Program-made: the position numbers and the translations under genes
Assembly: GCF_001467525.1 (NCBI RefSeq)
Contig: NZ_LNXS01000029.1
Span: 608,710 to 667,682, forward strand
Direction: 5' to 3'
DNA: 58,973 nucleotides
Source of the DNA: Legionella anisa
Lineage (GTDB): Bacteria; Pseudomonadota; Gammaproteobacteria; Legionellales; Legionellaceae
Notes under the pieces: generated by a model
Seen by the model: the letters and a program-made list of their open reading frames with translations, nothing else
Databases searched by the model: none
Told to the model about the DNA's origin: nothing
Shown here: one piece after another, positions 1-8,890 of the stretch
Numbering within the stretch: position 1 is the stretch's first letter
Layout of the letters: the number at the start of each line of letters is the position of its first letter

Positions 1-55
1 TACACAGAAAATCATGTCATTTTGGCCAAGATAGTAGAAATGTAAACAGACCCTA
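1..55. repeat. end of a dispersed intergenic palindromic element
   Basis: The stretch around CATTTTGGCCAAGATAGTAG, followed by TGTAAACAGACCCTA, matches in reverse complement the arms of imperfect inverted repeats at 22999-23126 and 20013-20050. The TGTAAACAGACCCT end also recurs near 31905. This is a truncated copy cut by the window edge. It has no coding potential. The match was made by eye. Confidence 0.55.
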
Positions 56-75
56 AAGAGATTAGGATTAAATTG

Positions 76-1038
76 ATGGATACCACAACTTTAAATCAAA
101 CACTCCCTGCTATTCATACCTTCGAAGACTATGAAAAACTGAAGCAGTATATTGAAGAAGATCTCGCTCGAGCGATTATTCATAAACACCAGTTACACGA
201 AGCATCATTAATGCTCTTTGCTGAAGGGACAAACATTGTTTTTGCATATGGGGATAGTAAAGTCATTAAAATTTTTCCGCCGTTTCATCAAAGCCAATTT
301 GAAAGTGAGCGATTAGTATTGAAGCATGTGCAGGGAACGCTTTCGATCAAGACGCCTATACTTGAGCATGAAGGTGAACTATTGGGTTGGCCTTACCTTA
401 TCCTCAGCAAGCTTGAAGGAACACTTTTAGAGAGTCTTTGGGAAAACATGGCACACAACAACAAAGTGATCATTCTTCATGAGTTGGGAGCACTCATTCG
501 CGAAGTGCATGCTTTACCGACCAATGGGCTTGAGGCTATTGATTGTCGCTGGCCGCAATTTCTTGAAAAGCAAATGGCGCATTGCGTAGAACATCATCGA
601 ACAAAAGGACTTTCAACGGCTTTGCTGCAACAGCTTCCTGCGTACCTTGATTCAAGCAAAGCAGTATTACCAGAGATAAAAAAACCAGTTCTCTTAACTG
701 GGGAATATACTCCGATGAACTTTTTAGTCAGACAAGTCGATGGCGTTTGGCATCTTAGCGGCTTGATTGATTTTGGCGATGCAATGCTCGGTTTGCCAGA
801 GTATGATTTGCTTGGCCCTGGCGCTTTTCTTATACAGGGAGACAAGCAATTACTGCACACATTTTTAATGGCTTATGGTTACTTGCCACATGAGTTGACG
901 AAGAGCTTGAGTCATCAATTGACTGCATTAATGCTGCTCCACCAATATAGCAATTTGAACATTCAGGTAAGAATTCCAGATTGGCAGGATAAAGTAAGAA
1001 GCTTGCAGGATTTAGAAAATTTAGTGTGGGGCTTTTAA
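76..1038 (+). CDS. aminoglycoside phosphotransferase (APH)-fold small-molecule kinase, atypical catalytic loop
   Basis: This is a 320-residue protein with the layout of the APH/choline kinase family, which uses ATP to phosphorylate small hydroxyl compounds in the cytoplasm. An N-lobe lysine sits in VIKIF near residue 65. The metal-binding DFG lies in LIDFGDAMLGLPEYDL near 230, with the usual Asp-Leu pocket after it. The Brenner loop, normally HGDxxxxN, reads TGEYTPMN near 208-215. His is therefore Thr and the catalytic Asp is Glu, so activity or substrate may be unusual. A TTG lies directly before the ATG at 76; the ATG is preferred because AGGA lies 7 bases upstream. A P-loop kinase follows in the same direction. 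Substrate unknown; antibiotic resistance should not be assumed. Confidence 0.75.
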   Translation: MDTTTLNQTLPAIHTFEDYEKLKQYIEEDLARAIIHKHQLHEASLMLFAEGTNIVFAYGDSKVIKIFPPFHQSQFESERLVLKHVQGTLSIKTPILEHEGELLGWPYLILSKLEGTLLESLWENMAHNNKVIILHELGALIREVHALPTNGLEAIDCRWPQFLEKQMAHCVEHHRTKGLSTALLQQLPAYLDSSKAVLPEIKKPVLLTGEYTPMNFLVRQVDGVWHLSGLIDFGDAMLGLPEYDLLGPGAFLIQGDKQLLHTFLMAYGYLPHELTKSLSHQLTALMLLHQYSNLNIQVRIPDWQDKVRSLQDLENLVWGF

Positions 1039-1131
1039 AAACAAATTTTGTGAGGGATAAGTGGCACATTTTTAAGGAAAAAGGAAAATGATAAAAAAAT
1101 TCTACGAACATTTATAAAAGGCACTCTAGCG

Positions 1132-1647
1132 ATGTTAATTATTTTTGGTGGGTTACCTGGAACAGGAAAAACGACAATTTCTAAAATTATAGCCAAGCGT
1201 TTAAATGCAGCCTACCTGAGAGTAGATACCATTGAGCAAACTTTAATTAACTTAGATGGCTATCCTGATTCATTGGTAGTAGGTTCAGAGGGTTACTTAA
1301 TCAGTTACGCAGTCGCTCGAGAGAATTTAGCCTTAGGTTTAAATGTGGTGGCCGACTCGGTTAATCCGATTGCTATAACACGTCACGATTGGCAGGAGGT
1401 TGCAAAACAAACTGAATCAGATTTTATTGAGATTGAACTCATTTGTTCCGATGAAAAAGTACATCAAAGTCGAGTGGAAGAGCGCATTGCAGATATAGAA
1501 GGTCATAATCTGCCTACATGGCAAGATGTTTTGAATCGTGATTATGATTCTTGGGAAAGCAAGCACATTGTGATTGATACGTCAAAGTATTCAATCGATG
1601 AGTCAGTGGTGATTATTATGAATTTTATAGCCTTAAAGGGAATTTAA
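1132..1647 (+). CDS. small P-loop (AAA-type) kinase
   Basis: This 171-residue protein opens with a Walker A motif, GGLPGTGKTT, at residues 6-15, directly after a hydrophobic beta strand. An Asp-containing strand (LRVDTIEQTL) follows near 30-40, as in gluconate, APS and chloramphenicol-phosphotransferase-like kinases of the AAA_33/zeta-toxin-like group. The C-terminal half has an Arg-rich lid-like segment (SRVEERIADIEGH, about 122-134). It would bind ATP and phosphorylate a small molecule, but the substrate cannot be read from sequence. It lies 93 bases after the APH-fold gene in the same direction and may share its transcript. The AAGG upstream of the ATG is weak. Confidence 0.75.
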   Translation: MLIIFGGLPGTGKTTISKIIAKRLNAAYLRVDTIEQTLINLDGYPDSLVVGSEGYLISYAVARENLALGLNVVADSVNPIAITRHDWQEVAKQTESDFIEIELICSDEKVHQSRVEERIADIEGHNLPTWQDVLNRDYDSWESKHIVIDTSKYSIDESVVIIMNFIALKGI

Positions 1648-1780
1648 TTACATCCCTGCTTACTAAAATAGTCTTTACATTGACGCTATTGTATATTAGA
1701 TCTAGAAATGAATACTGAGTCATCAGAAATTCATTCTCGATTTTTTATTGTTCAGGACATAATTAATAAGGGATTAAACT

Positions 1781-1933
1781 ATGCGATTCACCAAAAATAT
1801 AGGTTTTATTCTTCTCGCTGTTTACCTGATTATAGTAGCTCTTGGTACTTTGGCGCCTGGAGTTGCAATTCCCAGCACCATCACCGCTGTAGTTGCTTTG
1901 GTAGCTGCAATTTTTATACTCATAGGTAGGTAA
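1781..1933 (+). CDS. small membrane peptide, 50 residues
   Basis: An ATG preceded at 7 bases by AAGGGA opens a 50-codon frame: an MRFTKN start, then two hydrophobic stretches at about residues 7-26 and 33-48 around a short PGVAIPS turn, ending GR-stop. This is a typical two-span small inner-membrane protein with a positive N-terminus. A longer frame starting at 1708 covers the same bases but is Cys/Ser/His-rich and lacks a Shine-Dalgarno, so it looks like a shadow. Function unknown. A strong hairpin follows downstream at 1996-2031. Confidence 0.7.
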   Translation: MRFTKNIGFILLAVYLIIVALGTLAPGVAIPSTITAVVALVAAIFILIGR

Positions 1934-1995
1934 ATAAAAGACATCCCTATAAGCCCTGATGCAGTTCAGCGGTTGTTAAGCAAATGGGTGCATGG

Positions 1996-2031
1996 GGCCG
2001 GTAGGGTTTTAGGTTTCAAATCCTACCGGCC
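1996..2031. terminator. GC-rich hairpin between convergent genes
   Basis: GGCCGGTAGG at 1996-2005 pairs perfectly with CCTACCGGCC at 2022-2031, and a further G-T plus three T-A pairs extend the stem inward. It lies between the small membrane gene (+) and the end of the ankyrin gene (-), so it could stop both. There is no clear U-tract, so a palindromic repeat unit is an alternative. Confidence 0.5.
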
Positions 2032-2041
2032 TAACCGGTTT

Positions 2042-4372
2042 CTAGAAAATATCCATGCTGACCTTTTCTGTTACTACTGTAGGGCTTACTTTCTCTCTTG
2101 AATGATCAAAAAGGCCCAATTGACTTTGAACAACAGTAATTTGATTTTGAGATTTTACTGGTTCAGGCACCACTGAAATTGCAGTTTTCTGTTCTTCTTG
2201 GAACTTAGTAAGCACTTCAGCGATTGCGGTAAATCCTCTTGCATTTGCATAATCAAGTGGGGTCTTATTACTCGTATCCACAATATCCGTTTTAGCACCT
2301 TTACTTAAAAGCAATTCAACTACCTCTTTCTTTCCCTGGCATACAGCTAAATGCAGAGGAGTTTTATTATTATCCTTATTTGGAATATTAAGATTTGCTC
2401 CTACATCTAATAGTGCATTTACTGCAGCATAAGTACCGAAGAAAACAGCGTAATGCAGCGGCGACATCCCTTTTCCCGTTTTGTTAGGGTTAGCGCCAAA
2501 CGCCACGAGTGATTGGATTAAATCAGGATGATTTGATTTTACTGCGTGATGGAAGAGGGTCATATTATTTTTGTCTTCCACATCAGGATTAGCACCATTT
2601 TTCAAAAGCGCTTCAATCATCTCAGTATGGCCTTTTTGTACGGCGTATGCTAATGGAGATAGCCCATTTTTATCGGGAGTATCAACACTAAGTCCCTTTT
2701 TAACAAGCGTATCAATTATTGCGTTAACAAGCTTGATATCGCCTGAATTTATGGCGTGATGCAACGGGGTAAGCCCTTGTTTGTCTGGCATGTCAGGAAT
2801 AGCATGTCGCTTCAAAAGTGAATTGACAATATTATGCCGTTTCAATTGAACAGCATGATGCAGTGGGGCCATCCCATTATTGTCCGCTATATTAGGATTC
2901 GCACCGTTCTTTTTAGGTAGAAGTGTTACAACGAGATCACGACGTCCCGATATAACAGCATGGTGAAGTGCGGTTTTTCCTTCATTATCTTGTATATTTG
3001 GATTCGCATTTCGCTGCAAAAGGGCGGTAACCATTTCAGGCTTTCCAGATAATACATTCAAATGGATTAAAGTCATCCCACGTTCATCCGTATGATCAAT
3101 AGCCTCCGCTCTTCTATTTGCTAAATCTTCATGAGCCTTAGCTAAAAGGATACCATCTAATTGGGATTTAATTTCTGGGGAGATTTTACTTATTTTTTTC
3201 CTAAAATTGTCAATGATCAGTTGAGGATTTTCAACTGGACTTTTAGCTTTTCCTTGTAAGAAATTATTTAATTGTAGATATGCTTTATTCGTATGATGAT
3301 CAATTTTTACATTATCCTTAGGTAGCTTTTCAGCACACATATCAATTTCTTCTAGCGCTTCGAAAACTTTATGTAATTTACTATTTAACTCCATCATCTT
3401 TCGGTAGTTATCAAGGCCTGTATTTCTGAGGGTTTCCAGTTCTTTTGCTACGTTAGCAACGAGCTTATTTCGATTTTTTTGATTGCCATGGGGTTGTTTC
3501 AGATACTCAGTAATGTTTTTTAATAAAATTTCTTTTATTTCAACGTAGGGTTTATGGGTATTACGATATATTTTTATGATAGGAAAACCACTTACTTTGG
3601 CTAAACTTGTATTGGTTTTATCGAATTGGAATCTCCATTTATCCAAGTTATTATTTTGTATTGATTTTAAGCCGCATTTAATTGAATCAATCATTAAGAA
3701 TGTAATTTGGCCATGAAATCTGGAAATTCTATCGATATCACTCACTTTTTCACGAATAATCTTTTGGGCATGATCCCATCTTGATAAATAGCTATCAAGT
3801 ACGATTCTGGATTGCTCTAATTTATGAGGCGATGCATACAACATCCAACATTCATATTCCGCGGCAACTGGCGCTTTAAAATTATCTTCTGCAGGGAAGG
3901 TAAAATTTGTTATTCCTTCTGCTAACTTAATACCTGCATCTAAGGTATATCCACCTTCAGTTGCTAATAAAAAGAGTGCAAAAGCATCTTTAAAGGTTAC
4001 TTTATCAATAATTCGATTGCGTGGCTCGGTTAAAAGCTCTTTTCTAACTTCTACCATTTTATCTGCTTTTTCACGAATATAAAAATCTTCGTGTTTTTGC
4101 ATGTTGGCAATGTATTTATCGATTGATTTAACTTCTACATTGCAGCCATTCTTTTTGAATAAATCATGATAATGTTGAACATGCTCATCCAGACAATAAT
4201 AACAAATTGTATTTGTAGCTCGTTGTGATACATCAATTACATCCTCAACATCAGATCCAAGCTTATTTGCTCCTGATAAATCAATCTTTGGCGGACCTAC
4301 CCATAAGTAATTTACTTTTGGTAATTCTACACTTTTCTCTTTTACAGTGTTATTTTCAAGTTTTTTCCGCAT
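2042..4372 (-). CDS. ankyrin-repeat protein with glycosyltransferase-like N-terminus, candidate Dot/Icm effector
   Basis: This is a 776-residue protein. The start is the ATG at 4372, because GGAGG (complement of 4381-4385) lies 8 bases upstream; earlier in-frame starts at 4387 (ATG) and 4450 (TTG) lack this. Residues 18-150 resemble the DXD sugar-binding glycosyltransferase family: an early strand NYLWVGPP, then KDAFALFLLATEGGYTLDAG (128-147), where the family has a K-D/R-helix followed by GGxYxDxD. Here the second DXD aspartate is replaced (LDAG), so metal binding is doubtful. A helical middle follows, then about eight or nine ankyrin repeats across residues 430-730 with GxTPLHxA and GANPN signatures. 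The C-terminus is polar and ends MDIF. Ankyrin proteins of this size are typical Legionella effectors. Host target unknown. Confidence 0.7.
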   Translation of the reverse strand: MRKKLENNTVKEKSVELPKVNYLWVGPPKIDLSGANKLGSDVEDVIDVSQRATNTICYYCLDEHVQHYHDLFKKNGCNVEVKSIDKYIANMQKHEDFYIREKADKMVEVRKELLTEPRNRIIDKVTFKDAFALFLLATEGGYTLDAGIKLAEGITNFTFPAEDNFKAPVAAEYECWMLYASPHKLEQSRIVLDSYLSRWDHAQKIIREKVSDIDRISRFHGQITFLMIDSIKCGLKSIQNNNLDKWRFQFDKTNTSLAKVSGFPIIKIYRNTHKPYVEIKEILLKNITEYLKQPHGNQKNRNKLVANVAKELETLRNTGLDNYRKMMELNSKLHKVFEALEEIDMCAEKLPKDNVKIDHHTNKAYLQLNNFLQGKAKSPVENPQLIIDNFRKKISKISPEIKSQLDGILLAKAHEDLANRRAEAIDHTDERGMTLIHLNVLSGKPEMVTALLQRNANPNIQDNEGKTALHHAVISGRRDLVVTLLPKKNGANPNIADNNGMAPLHHAVQLKRHNIVNSLLKRHAIPDMPDKQGLTPLHHAINSGDIKLVNAIIDTLVKKGLSVDTPDKNGLSPLAYAVQKGHTEMIEALLKNGANPDVEDKNNMTLFHHAVKSNHPDLIQSLVAFGANPNKTGKGMSPLHYAVFFGTYAAVNALLDVGANLNIPNKDNNKTPLHLAVCQGKKEVVELLLSKGAKTDIVDTSNKTPLDYANARGFTAIAEVLTKFQEEQKTAISVVPEPVKSQNQITVVQSQLGLFDHSREKVSPTVVTEKVSMDIF

Positions 4373-4615
4373 TATATCTGCCTCCATTAATGTTGATTCA
4401 TCGCTGACTAACTGTTTAAAAATTAATCTAATGGATGTATTATGAGGCAAGTCGATTTAAGTAATGATTAAGATCAGCAATTGTAATATTTATACACATA
4501 TAAAAATATTTATGCACTTTTAGGTGGTTTATTAGGTTGTCCTAATAGCGGAAATGGATACTTGCTAACTAATAAGAGGAAAAACTGAGCTGTATAATCT
4601 ATACAGGCTACCTTG

Positions 4616-5701
4616 CTATCTTAAACTACAACTCGTCGATTCCATATGGAGTTTTTCGCTATTATTTTTATAAAAGTCAGATCTTTTTATATCTTCGAAA
4701 ATGTCGCCTAAAACACTTTTTTCGTCAAGCGCATTGATTTGATCATGGGTCAGCATTATCTCACCACCTTTTAACCATTTGAGTAAGCAACTTGCTGCTT
4801 CTTTTCGCATGCTAAGGGTTGCAACACAGTTTTTGTCAGCAGCCCATTCAAATGCGAGGTAATCATCCAATGCATAAGTTAAATCTTTTTGCGATCTAGG
4901 AGTTGAATTTTTGCTTACCACTTCCCGATTTTGAGGCGCATGGTTTTCCACGACTTTGTTCTCTGGTCTACAAAACATGGAGTGCGATAAAAGTGAGGAC
5001 TTGGCTGTTTTGGGCAATAAAGGAGGCTTTGTATTAATATCATTTCTTTTAATTTTTAAAGCAAATGGATTTTCAATGTGGTTACGCTGTTCTTTTAAAG
5101 TAGTGTGTAATTGCATCGATGTGGACAAAGCAACAATTGGATTATTGTCGAAATCGGCGAAAAATTCCCGATCCTTGATAGCAGCGGGTGGGTTTCGCAA
5201 CATTGATATTTCAGGACAATTATTTTTTATTGCTTGAAGTTCTTTCGCATACACTGCATCAAGATAATTTCGTAATACAAGGCTATCCTTTGTATCCCAA
5301 TACCCGCCACCAACTGCATAGGAAAAGAGTAGTGATTCTATATTTCCAAAGCGAAGAGCAAAAGCTTGTAATTTTTTCTCGATAACTTGGGCTTCATTAG
5401 TACATTCTTTTTGATCTCTTTCGACTATGGGAAAGCTGACTTGTTTACTTAGAAACATATTACGAATGAATACTGAAAAATTATCTGGGTACGATACTTG
5501 TGGCGGTTTTATAATCCAGCCTTCATTGATTCCATAACAAGGAAACCATGTTCCTTTACTTGCGGAATTTGTACCTGAAGAGCAATAAAAATAGGGTGCT
5601 TTCTCTAAAGATACTACAGAGATGTTCCTTTTGACTTTTTCATTTCCTTCGATAGTTACATATGAAAAAAAGTTACCTTTTTCTCTTGCTTTTGATTGCA
5701 T
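4616..5701 (-). CDS. hypothetical Legionella-type protein, 361 residues
   Basis: No family was recognised with confidence. The protein is soluble, with no signal peptide or membrane segment. Near residues 35-60 it has an aromatic, Gly/Ser-rich block (APYFYCSSGTNSASKGTWFP) and around 130-145 a VGGGYWDTKDS segment. The middle is basic and disordered (PPLLPKTAKSSLL), and the C-terminus ends in a polar helix. The ATG at 5701 has GAGG about 10 bases upstream. It lies 243 bases from the start of the ankyrin gene, on the same strand, with no promoter recognised. The isolated position and length suit a secreted effector, but that is inference only. Confidence 0.55.
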   Translation of the reverse strand: MQSKAREKGNFFSYVTIEGNEKVKRNISVVSLEKAPYFYCSSGTNSASKGTWFPCYGINEGWIIKPPQVSYPDNFSVFIRNMFLSKQVSFPIVERDQKECTNEAQVIEKKLQAFALRFGNIESLLFSYAVGGGYWDTKDSLVLRNYLDAVYAKELQAIKNNCPEISMLRNPPAAIKDREFFADFDNNPIVALSTSMQLHTTLKEQRNHIENPFALKIKRNDINTKPPLLPKTAKSSLLSHSMFCRPENKVVENHAPQNREVVSKNSTPRSQKDLTYALDDYLAFEWAADKNCVATLSMRKEAASCLLKWLKGGEIMLTHDQINALDEKSVLGDIFEDIKRSDFYKNNSEKLHMESTSCSLR

Positions 5702-5946
5702 AACTTTTAACCTCTACATTTTTCTTACTTCAAATCAACCAAATACTGGTCTTGTAGTATTATATTTAAACAGCAGTTATTGTCTTATTAATGCATCTAC
5801 GTAAATCATGCAATTTGATACGTGTTATTTGATTTCAAAAGAATTTATTCAACAGATAAGAGAATGAGTCTCCCTTTTCGAATTCAGGGAGAGATATCTG
5901 GGTAGATGGTTGGCGATTAATTCATTTTTTTATCATGATGCGTGAG

Positions 5947-6918
5947 TTAAGCAGCCAATTGAGTCACCAGGTTAAAAAAATCAGGGAACGTATTGGTTTG
6001 TTTGTTCTGTGATGCATGCATCTGACGTACTACGACGATATTTTTTTCAGGGATAATAACAAGGTATTGGCCTAGATATCCCTCAGCAAAATACATCGTT
6101 GGTTGCATCTTTACCCACCAAAGCAAACCACACATATAATTGATTCCACTTTCTAAGCGGTTAGAGAGTGGTTCAGGATTCATTGATAAGCTAATCCATT
6201 CTTTGCTGATAATTCGCTTGTCGTTCCAAATGCCGTTATTCAGTATCAATTCACCAATTTTAAGCAAATCTTCTGCTCTAATTTGCAGTCCTGCCATTCC
6301 ATGAGGATTACCAGCAGAGTCTTTCATCCAGGCAAAATCAGTAATTCCTAAAGGGTTAAACAATGTTACTTCGATAAAGTGGTCCATTGGCAATCCGGAT
6401 ATTTTTTTAAATATGCCAGCTAATAAATTGATTGCTTTGTTATTATAGAAAAATACTTTTCCAGGATGGTTGCTGAGTTCTGCAGCTAATGCGAGTTGCA
6501 CAAAATCTGGAGAAGCATAAATTTCTTGAGTTGTTGGGTCAGCCTGAATACCGGAAGTATGTGATAGTAATTGCTGAACCGTAATGAATTTCTTTGCCCC
6601 CTGCCTCCATTCTGGGTAAAACCGAAAAATCGGATCATCCAATGAAATCAGTTGAGCATCATATAATATTCCAATACCCAAGCTAACGATTGACTTGGTA
6701 ACCGACATGGCCTCGATGGATCCTACGTGCGGCCTTGAAAAGTACGCTCCTAGAATTTTACCATTTTGTGCAACAATTGCAGCATCAGATTGGGATGATT
6801 TAGCTCCACTAATAATATCGACTATGATTTTTTTAGTGTTCTCATCAAGTTGATCAACAGAATAGAATTCATCAGATCTATGGGCAAAAGACATATTATA
6901 CGACATACAACGACACAT
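5947..6918 (-). CDS. serine hydrolase of the beta-lactamase/penicillin-binding-protein-like class C family
   Basis: This protein of about 323 residues has the class C beta-lactamase/esterase motifs. SVTK (about residues 72-75) supplies the nucleophile Ser and general-base Lys. FFYNNKAINLLAG (Y-x-N, near 158-160) is the second motif. LLSHTSGIQ is the family's HTSG stretch. GYLGQYLVIIP near the C-terminus occupies the place of the third motif. It probably cleaves an ester or amide. No signal peptide is visible, so the compartment is unclear. Start choice is weak: a TTG at 6921 abuts the ATG at 6918, other ATGs lie at 6906 and 6894, and none has a good Shine-Dalgarno. It stands alone on the minus strand. 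Confidence 0.8.
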   Translation of the reverse strand: MCRCMSYNMSFAHRSDEFYSVDQLDENTKKIIVDIISGAKSSQSDAAIVAQNGKILGAYFSRPHVGSIEAMSVTKSIVSLGIGILYDAQLISLDDPIFRFYPEWRQGAKKFITVQQLLSHTSGIQADPTTQEIYASPDFVQLALAAELSNHPGKVFFYNNKAINLLAGIFKKISGLPMDHFIEVTLFNPLGITDFAWMKDSAGNPHGMAGLQIRAEDLLKIGELILNNGIWNDKRIISKEWISLSMNPEPLSNRLESGINYMCGLLWWVKMQPTMYFAEGYLGQYLVIIPEKNIVVVRQMHASQNKQTNTFPDFFNLVTQLAA

Positions 6919-7080
6919 CAAAGTTACAACGTTTTTTTATATAATAGATTATTTTTTGAACATTTTCATAATTAGATGGATTTTTTTGATCTTCTTTGAC
7001 TTATTTTTATAAGTTTTTCAAAATGAGCCAGCATAAATAAGTAAACAATTCGATATACAACCCAATTATATATTCAGTAA

Positions 7081-7152
7081 ACATAGGGGTCAGGTCTTGC
7101 CTTTTGCCTATTTATATAAAAAAGGCAAAAGGCAAGACCTGACCCCTATGTG
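7081..7152. repeat. long perfect palindrome, copy A of three (REP-like)
   Basis: ACATAGGGGTCAGGTCTTGC through 7108 is repeated in perfect inverse at 7123-7150, with a 14-base AT-rich loop. Copies B (9200-9274) and C (10046-10120) share the arms, with GATC in place of GACC-type bases, and the loop TATTTATATAAAAAA. GGGGTCAG-rich palindromes of this sort are typical of REP sequences mobilised by REP-associated tyrosine transposases (family knowledge). No such transposase is in the window. Confidence 0.85.
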
Positions 7153-7252
7153 CTATGTGCGATTTTATGCGCTCCGATACTCACATACTTCATGTATGGT
7201 CCGTTTCGGTGCTCTCAAATCGCAGCATTTTGACTCAAGGTAGCGAATTGTA
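7153..7252. repeat. dispersed intergenic palindromic element, partial copy
   Basis: GCGCTCCGATACTCACATA, the following TGTATGGTCCGTTTCGGTGC, and the closing AAATCGCAGCATTTTGACTC arm through AGCGAATTGTA are nearly identical to 23041-23126. The left arm is missing here, apparently replaced by palindrome A. The tail also recurs at 9275-9300. It overlaps the end of a decayed gene copy. Confidence 0.7.
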
Positions 7253-7468
7253 TTCATTACTTGCAGAAAGACTATATGAACTCAATGGTAAGCTATTCGG
7301 GTAGTTGGATGGAGCTACCATTAGACCAAATATCGCTAACCTTTTTGCATGAACGGCTGGTGATACATGTTCAAACGCAACATTCACATCACTTGGAATC
7401 GTGTCATGTTCAAGTCCAGCTTGTTTTCTAACATCTAATACCGCTGATTTAAAATGGTGTATCAGCTT
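7235..7468 (-). pseudogene. 3' fragment duplicated from the gene at 9310-9969
   Basis: Read on the minus strand, this stretch encodes a peptide running from KLIHHFKSAVLDVRKQAG through HDTIPSD and PSNYPNSLPLSSYSLSASNE. It is almost the same as the last 75 or so residues of the 219-residue protein at 9310-9969. It has no start or 5' part. Upstream of KLI the frame soon meets a TGA. The top of the fragment overlaps the stop region of the neighbouring 121-residue gene in another frame. Both copies are followed by the same intergenic element, so a segment of several hundred bases was duplicated and then decayed here. Confidence 0.75.
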
Positions 7469-7814
7469 TCATATTCTTTTGATTTTCATCGAAATAAAAT
7501 GAATATCGTTCTTTAATTTCCTCAGCGAATACTACATGCTTTGGATTTTTAGATGCTAGCATTAGGTCTATGACGCTATGGATATTTTCTTTACCTTTAA
7601 CGGTTAGTTCAAATCCACCATTTGTCTTTTGAACTGGTAATGATTGCATCATTAATCCTGGGTTACGAGTTGCAAGATCCATCCACAAAGAATAAGTAAA
7701 TTTATCACCGCCACTCAAATCAGTATCAAGAACATGCATTTCATTTGATGCAGGAATAATTGCAGCAATTGTTGAATTAGGTTGCATAATAGAGTGATCA
7801 AAAAATGTCTTCAT
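7449..7814 (-). CDS. hypothetical protein, 121 residues
   Basis: The protein is soluble, with no recognised family, signal peptide or membrane span. AAGG lies 7 bases before the ATG at 7814. The sequence has alternating strands and helices (VVFAEEIKERYSFYFDEN near the end). The last residues (MKADTPF) are read from DNA that in another frame belongs to the duplicated gene remnant, so the natural C-terminus may have been altered by that event. Confidence 0.55.
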   Translation of the reverse strand: MKTFFDHSIMQPNSTIAAIIPASNEMHVLDTDLSGGDKFTYSLWMDLATRNPGLMMQSLPVQKTNGGFELTVKGKENIHSVIDLMLASKNPKHVVFAEEIKERYSFYFDENQKNMKADTPF

Positions 7815-8128
7815 TTGAATACCTTACTTAAATTAATATAGGATAAGAAAAAATAAACACTCATGTGATTATTTTTCAGACAAATAGTTTACAATAAAAA
7901 CATTAAGGTGATATTAAGAACGTAGAATTACCCTAAAAAACCTCTCTGCAGAGGACAAATTTTTGATTGGATCCAGTCTGTTTTTACTTGCGAACAGGAT
8001 TTCTTCTTGGGTTTTACACATCCTTTCCCAAGCTTTTCTTATACATCCTATCCAATTGTCATTTAAAAAATGGGATAATTTTTTGAGGAATTTTTTAAAT
8101 CTAAAGTCTTTAAAGCGCGTTGGATTAT
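7815..8128. other. 314-base spacer without a confident gene
   Basis: A minus-strand frame is open from just inside the end of map to a stop at 7914. It would encode a basic peptide containing FKKFLKKLSHFLND and KNRLDPIKNLSSAERFF but has no ATG at its beginning, so it is at best a 3' gene remnant. A plus-strand frame at 7963-8157 covers the same bases and is hydrophobic. A CCTCT-CTGC-AGAGG hairpin lies near 7940-7955. Nothing else was recognised. Confidence 0.4.
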
Positions 8129-8890
8129 CTATAATTGCTCATCGGGCCTTAAGGTAAGGATTTCATGTCCATTATCTGTTACTAAAATAGTATGCTCCCA
8201 TTGTGCAGATAATTTATGATCTTTTGTGACAACAGTCCATCCATCACCTAATGTCTTGACTTCCTTACTACCCAAATTAATCATCGGTTCAATAGTAAAG
8301 GTCATTCCAGCTTGCAATTGTAAGCCTGTATTGGGTTTGCCAAAATGCATTACATCGGGTTTTTCCCACATGGTTTTACCAATCCCATGCCCTCCAAATT
8401 CACGAACCACAGAATACCGATTTTTCTCGGCATGTCCTTGGATGATGTTCCCTATATCTCCAAGTCGGGTTCCAGGACGTACAAGATCAATTGCCTTATA
8501 AAGACATTCTTGTGTGACTTCTACCAATTTTTTGGCGAAAGGTTTTACATCGCCAATGAGAAACATTTTACTTGTATCACCTATATATCCATCTTTTTGT
8601 ACCGTAACGTCAATATTAAGGATGTCGCCATTTTTAAGTATTTTATTCGAAGGTATTCCATGACACACAACATGATTAATTGAGGTGCAAATGCATGCTG
8701 GAAATCCATAATGATTTAATGTTGAAGGAATTGCTCTTAAATCTTCAATAATATATTTATGGCATATTCGCTCAAGTTCAACAGTACTTATGCCTGCAAC
8801 AACATAAGGTTCTATCATGTGCAGTACAGATGCAGCCAGATTTCCAGCAACGCGCATTTTTTGTATTTCTTCAGGCGTCTTCACTAACAT
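8129..8890 (-). CDS. map: type I methionine aminopeptidase
   Basis: This 253-residue metalloprotease removes N-terminal Met from nascent proteins. All five metal ligands are present: D94 (LNIDVT), D105 (GDTSKMF), H168 (FGGHGIG), E201 (IEPM) and E232 (QWEHTI). The substrate-side His is at about 77 (VVCHGIP). The length is typical of the E. coli-like type Ia enzyme. GGGGA lies 8 bases before the ATG, inside the upstream ParD-like gene, and the two genes overlap by 20 bases, so they are translationally linked. The coupling to an antitoxin-like gene and the distance from ribosomal genes suggest this may be a second, accessory Map rather than the housekeeping copy. Confidence 0.95.
   Translation of the reverse strand: MLVKTPEEIQKMRVAGNLAASVLHMIEPYVVAGISTVELERICHKYIIEDLRAIPSTLNHYGFPACICTSINHVVCHGIPSNKILKNGDILNIDVTVQKDGYIGDTSKMFLIGDVKPFAKKLVEVTQECLYKAIDLVRPGTRLGDIGNIIQGHAEKNRYSVVREFGGHGIGKTMWEKPDVMHFGKPNTGLQLQAGMTFTIEPMINLGSKEVKTLGDGWTVVTKDHKLSAQWEHTILVTDNGHEILTLRPDEQL

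Noticed and set aside
1708..1929. 73-residue plus-strand frame
   Set aside because: It overlaps the 50-residue membrane peptide at 1781-1933, which has a good ribosome site and natural hydrophobic segments; the longer frame has improbable Cys/Ser/His-rich composition.
7963..8157. 64-residue plus-strand frame before map
   Set aside because: It is hydrophobic by chance in an AT-rich spacer, has no ribosome site, and is opposed by a more protein-like minus-strand frame that itself lacks a start.
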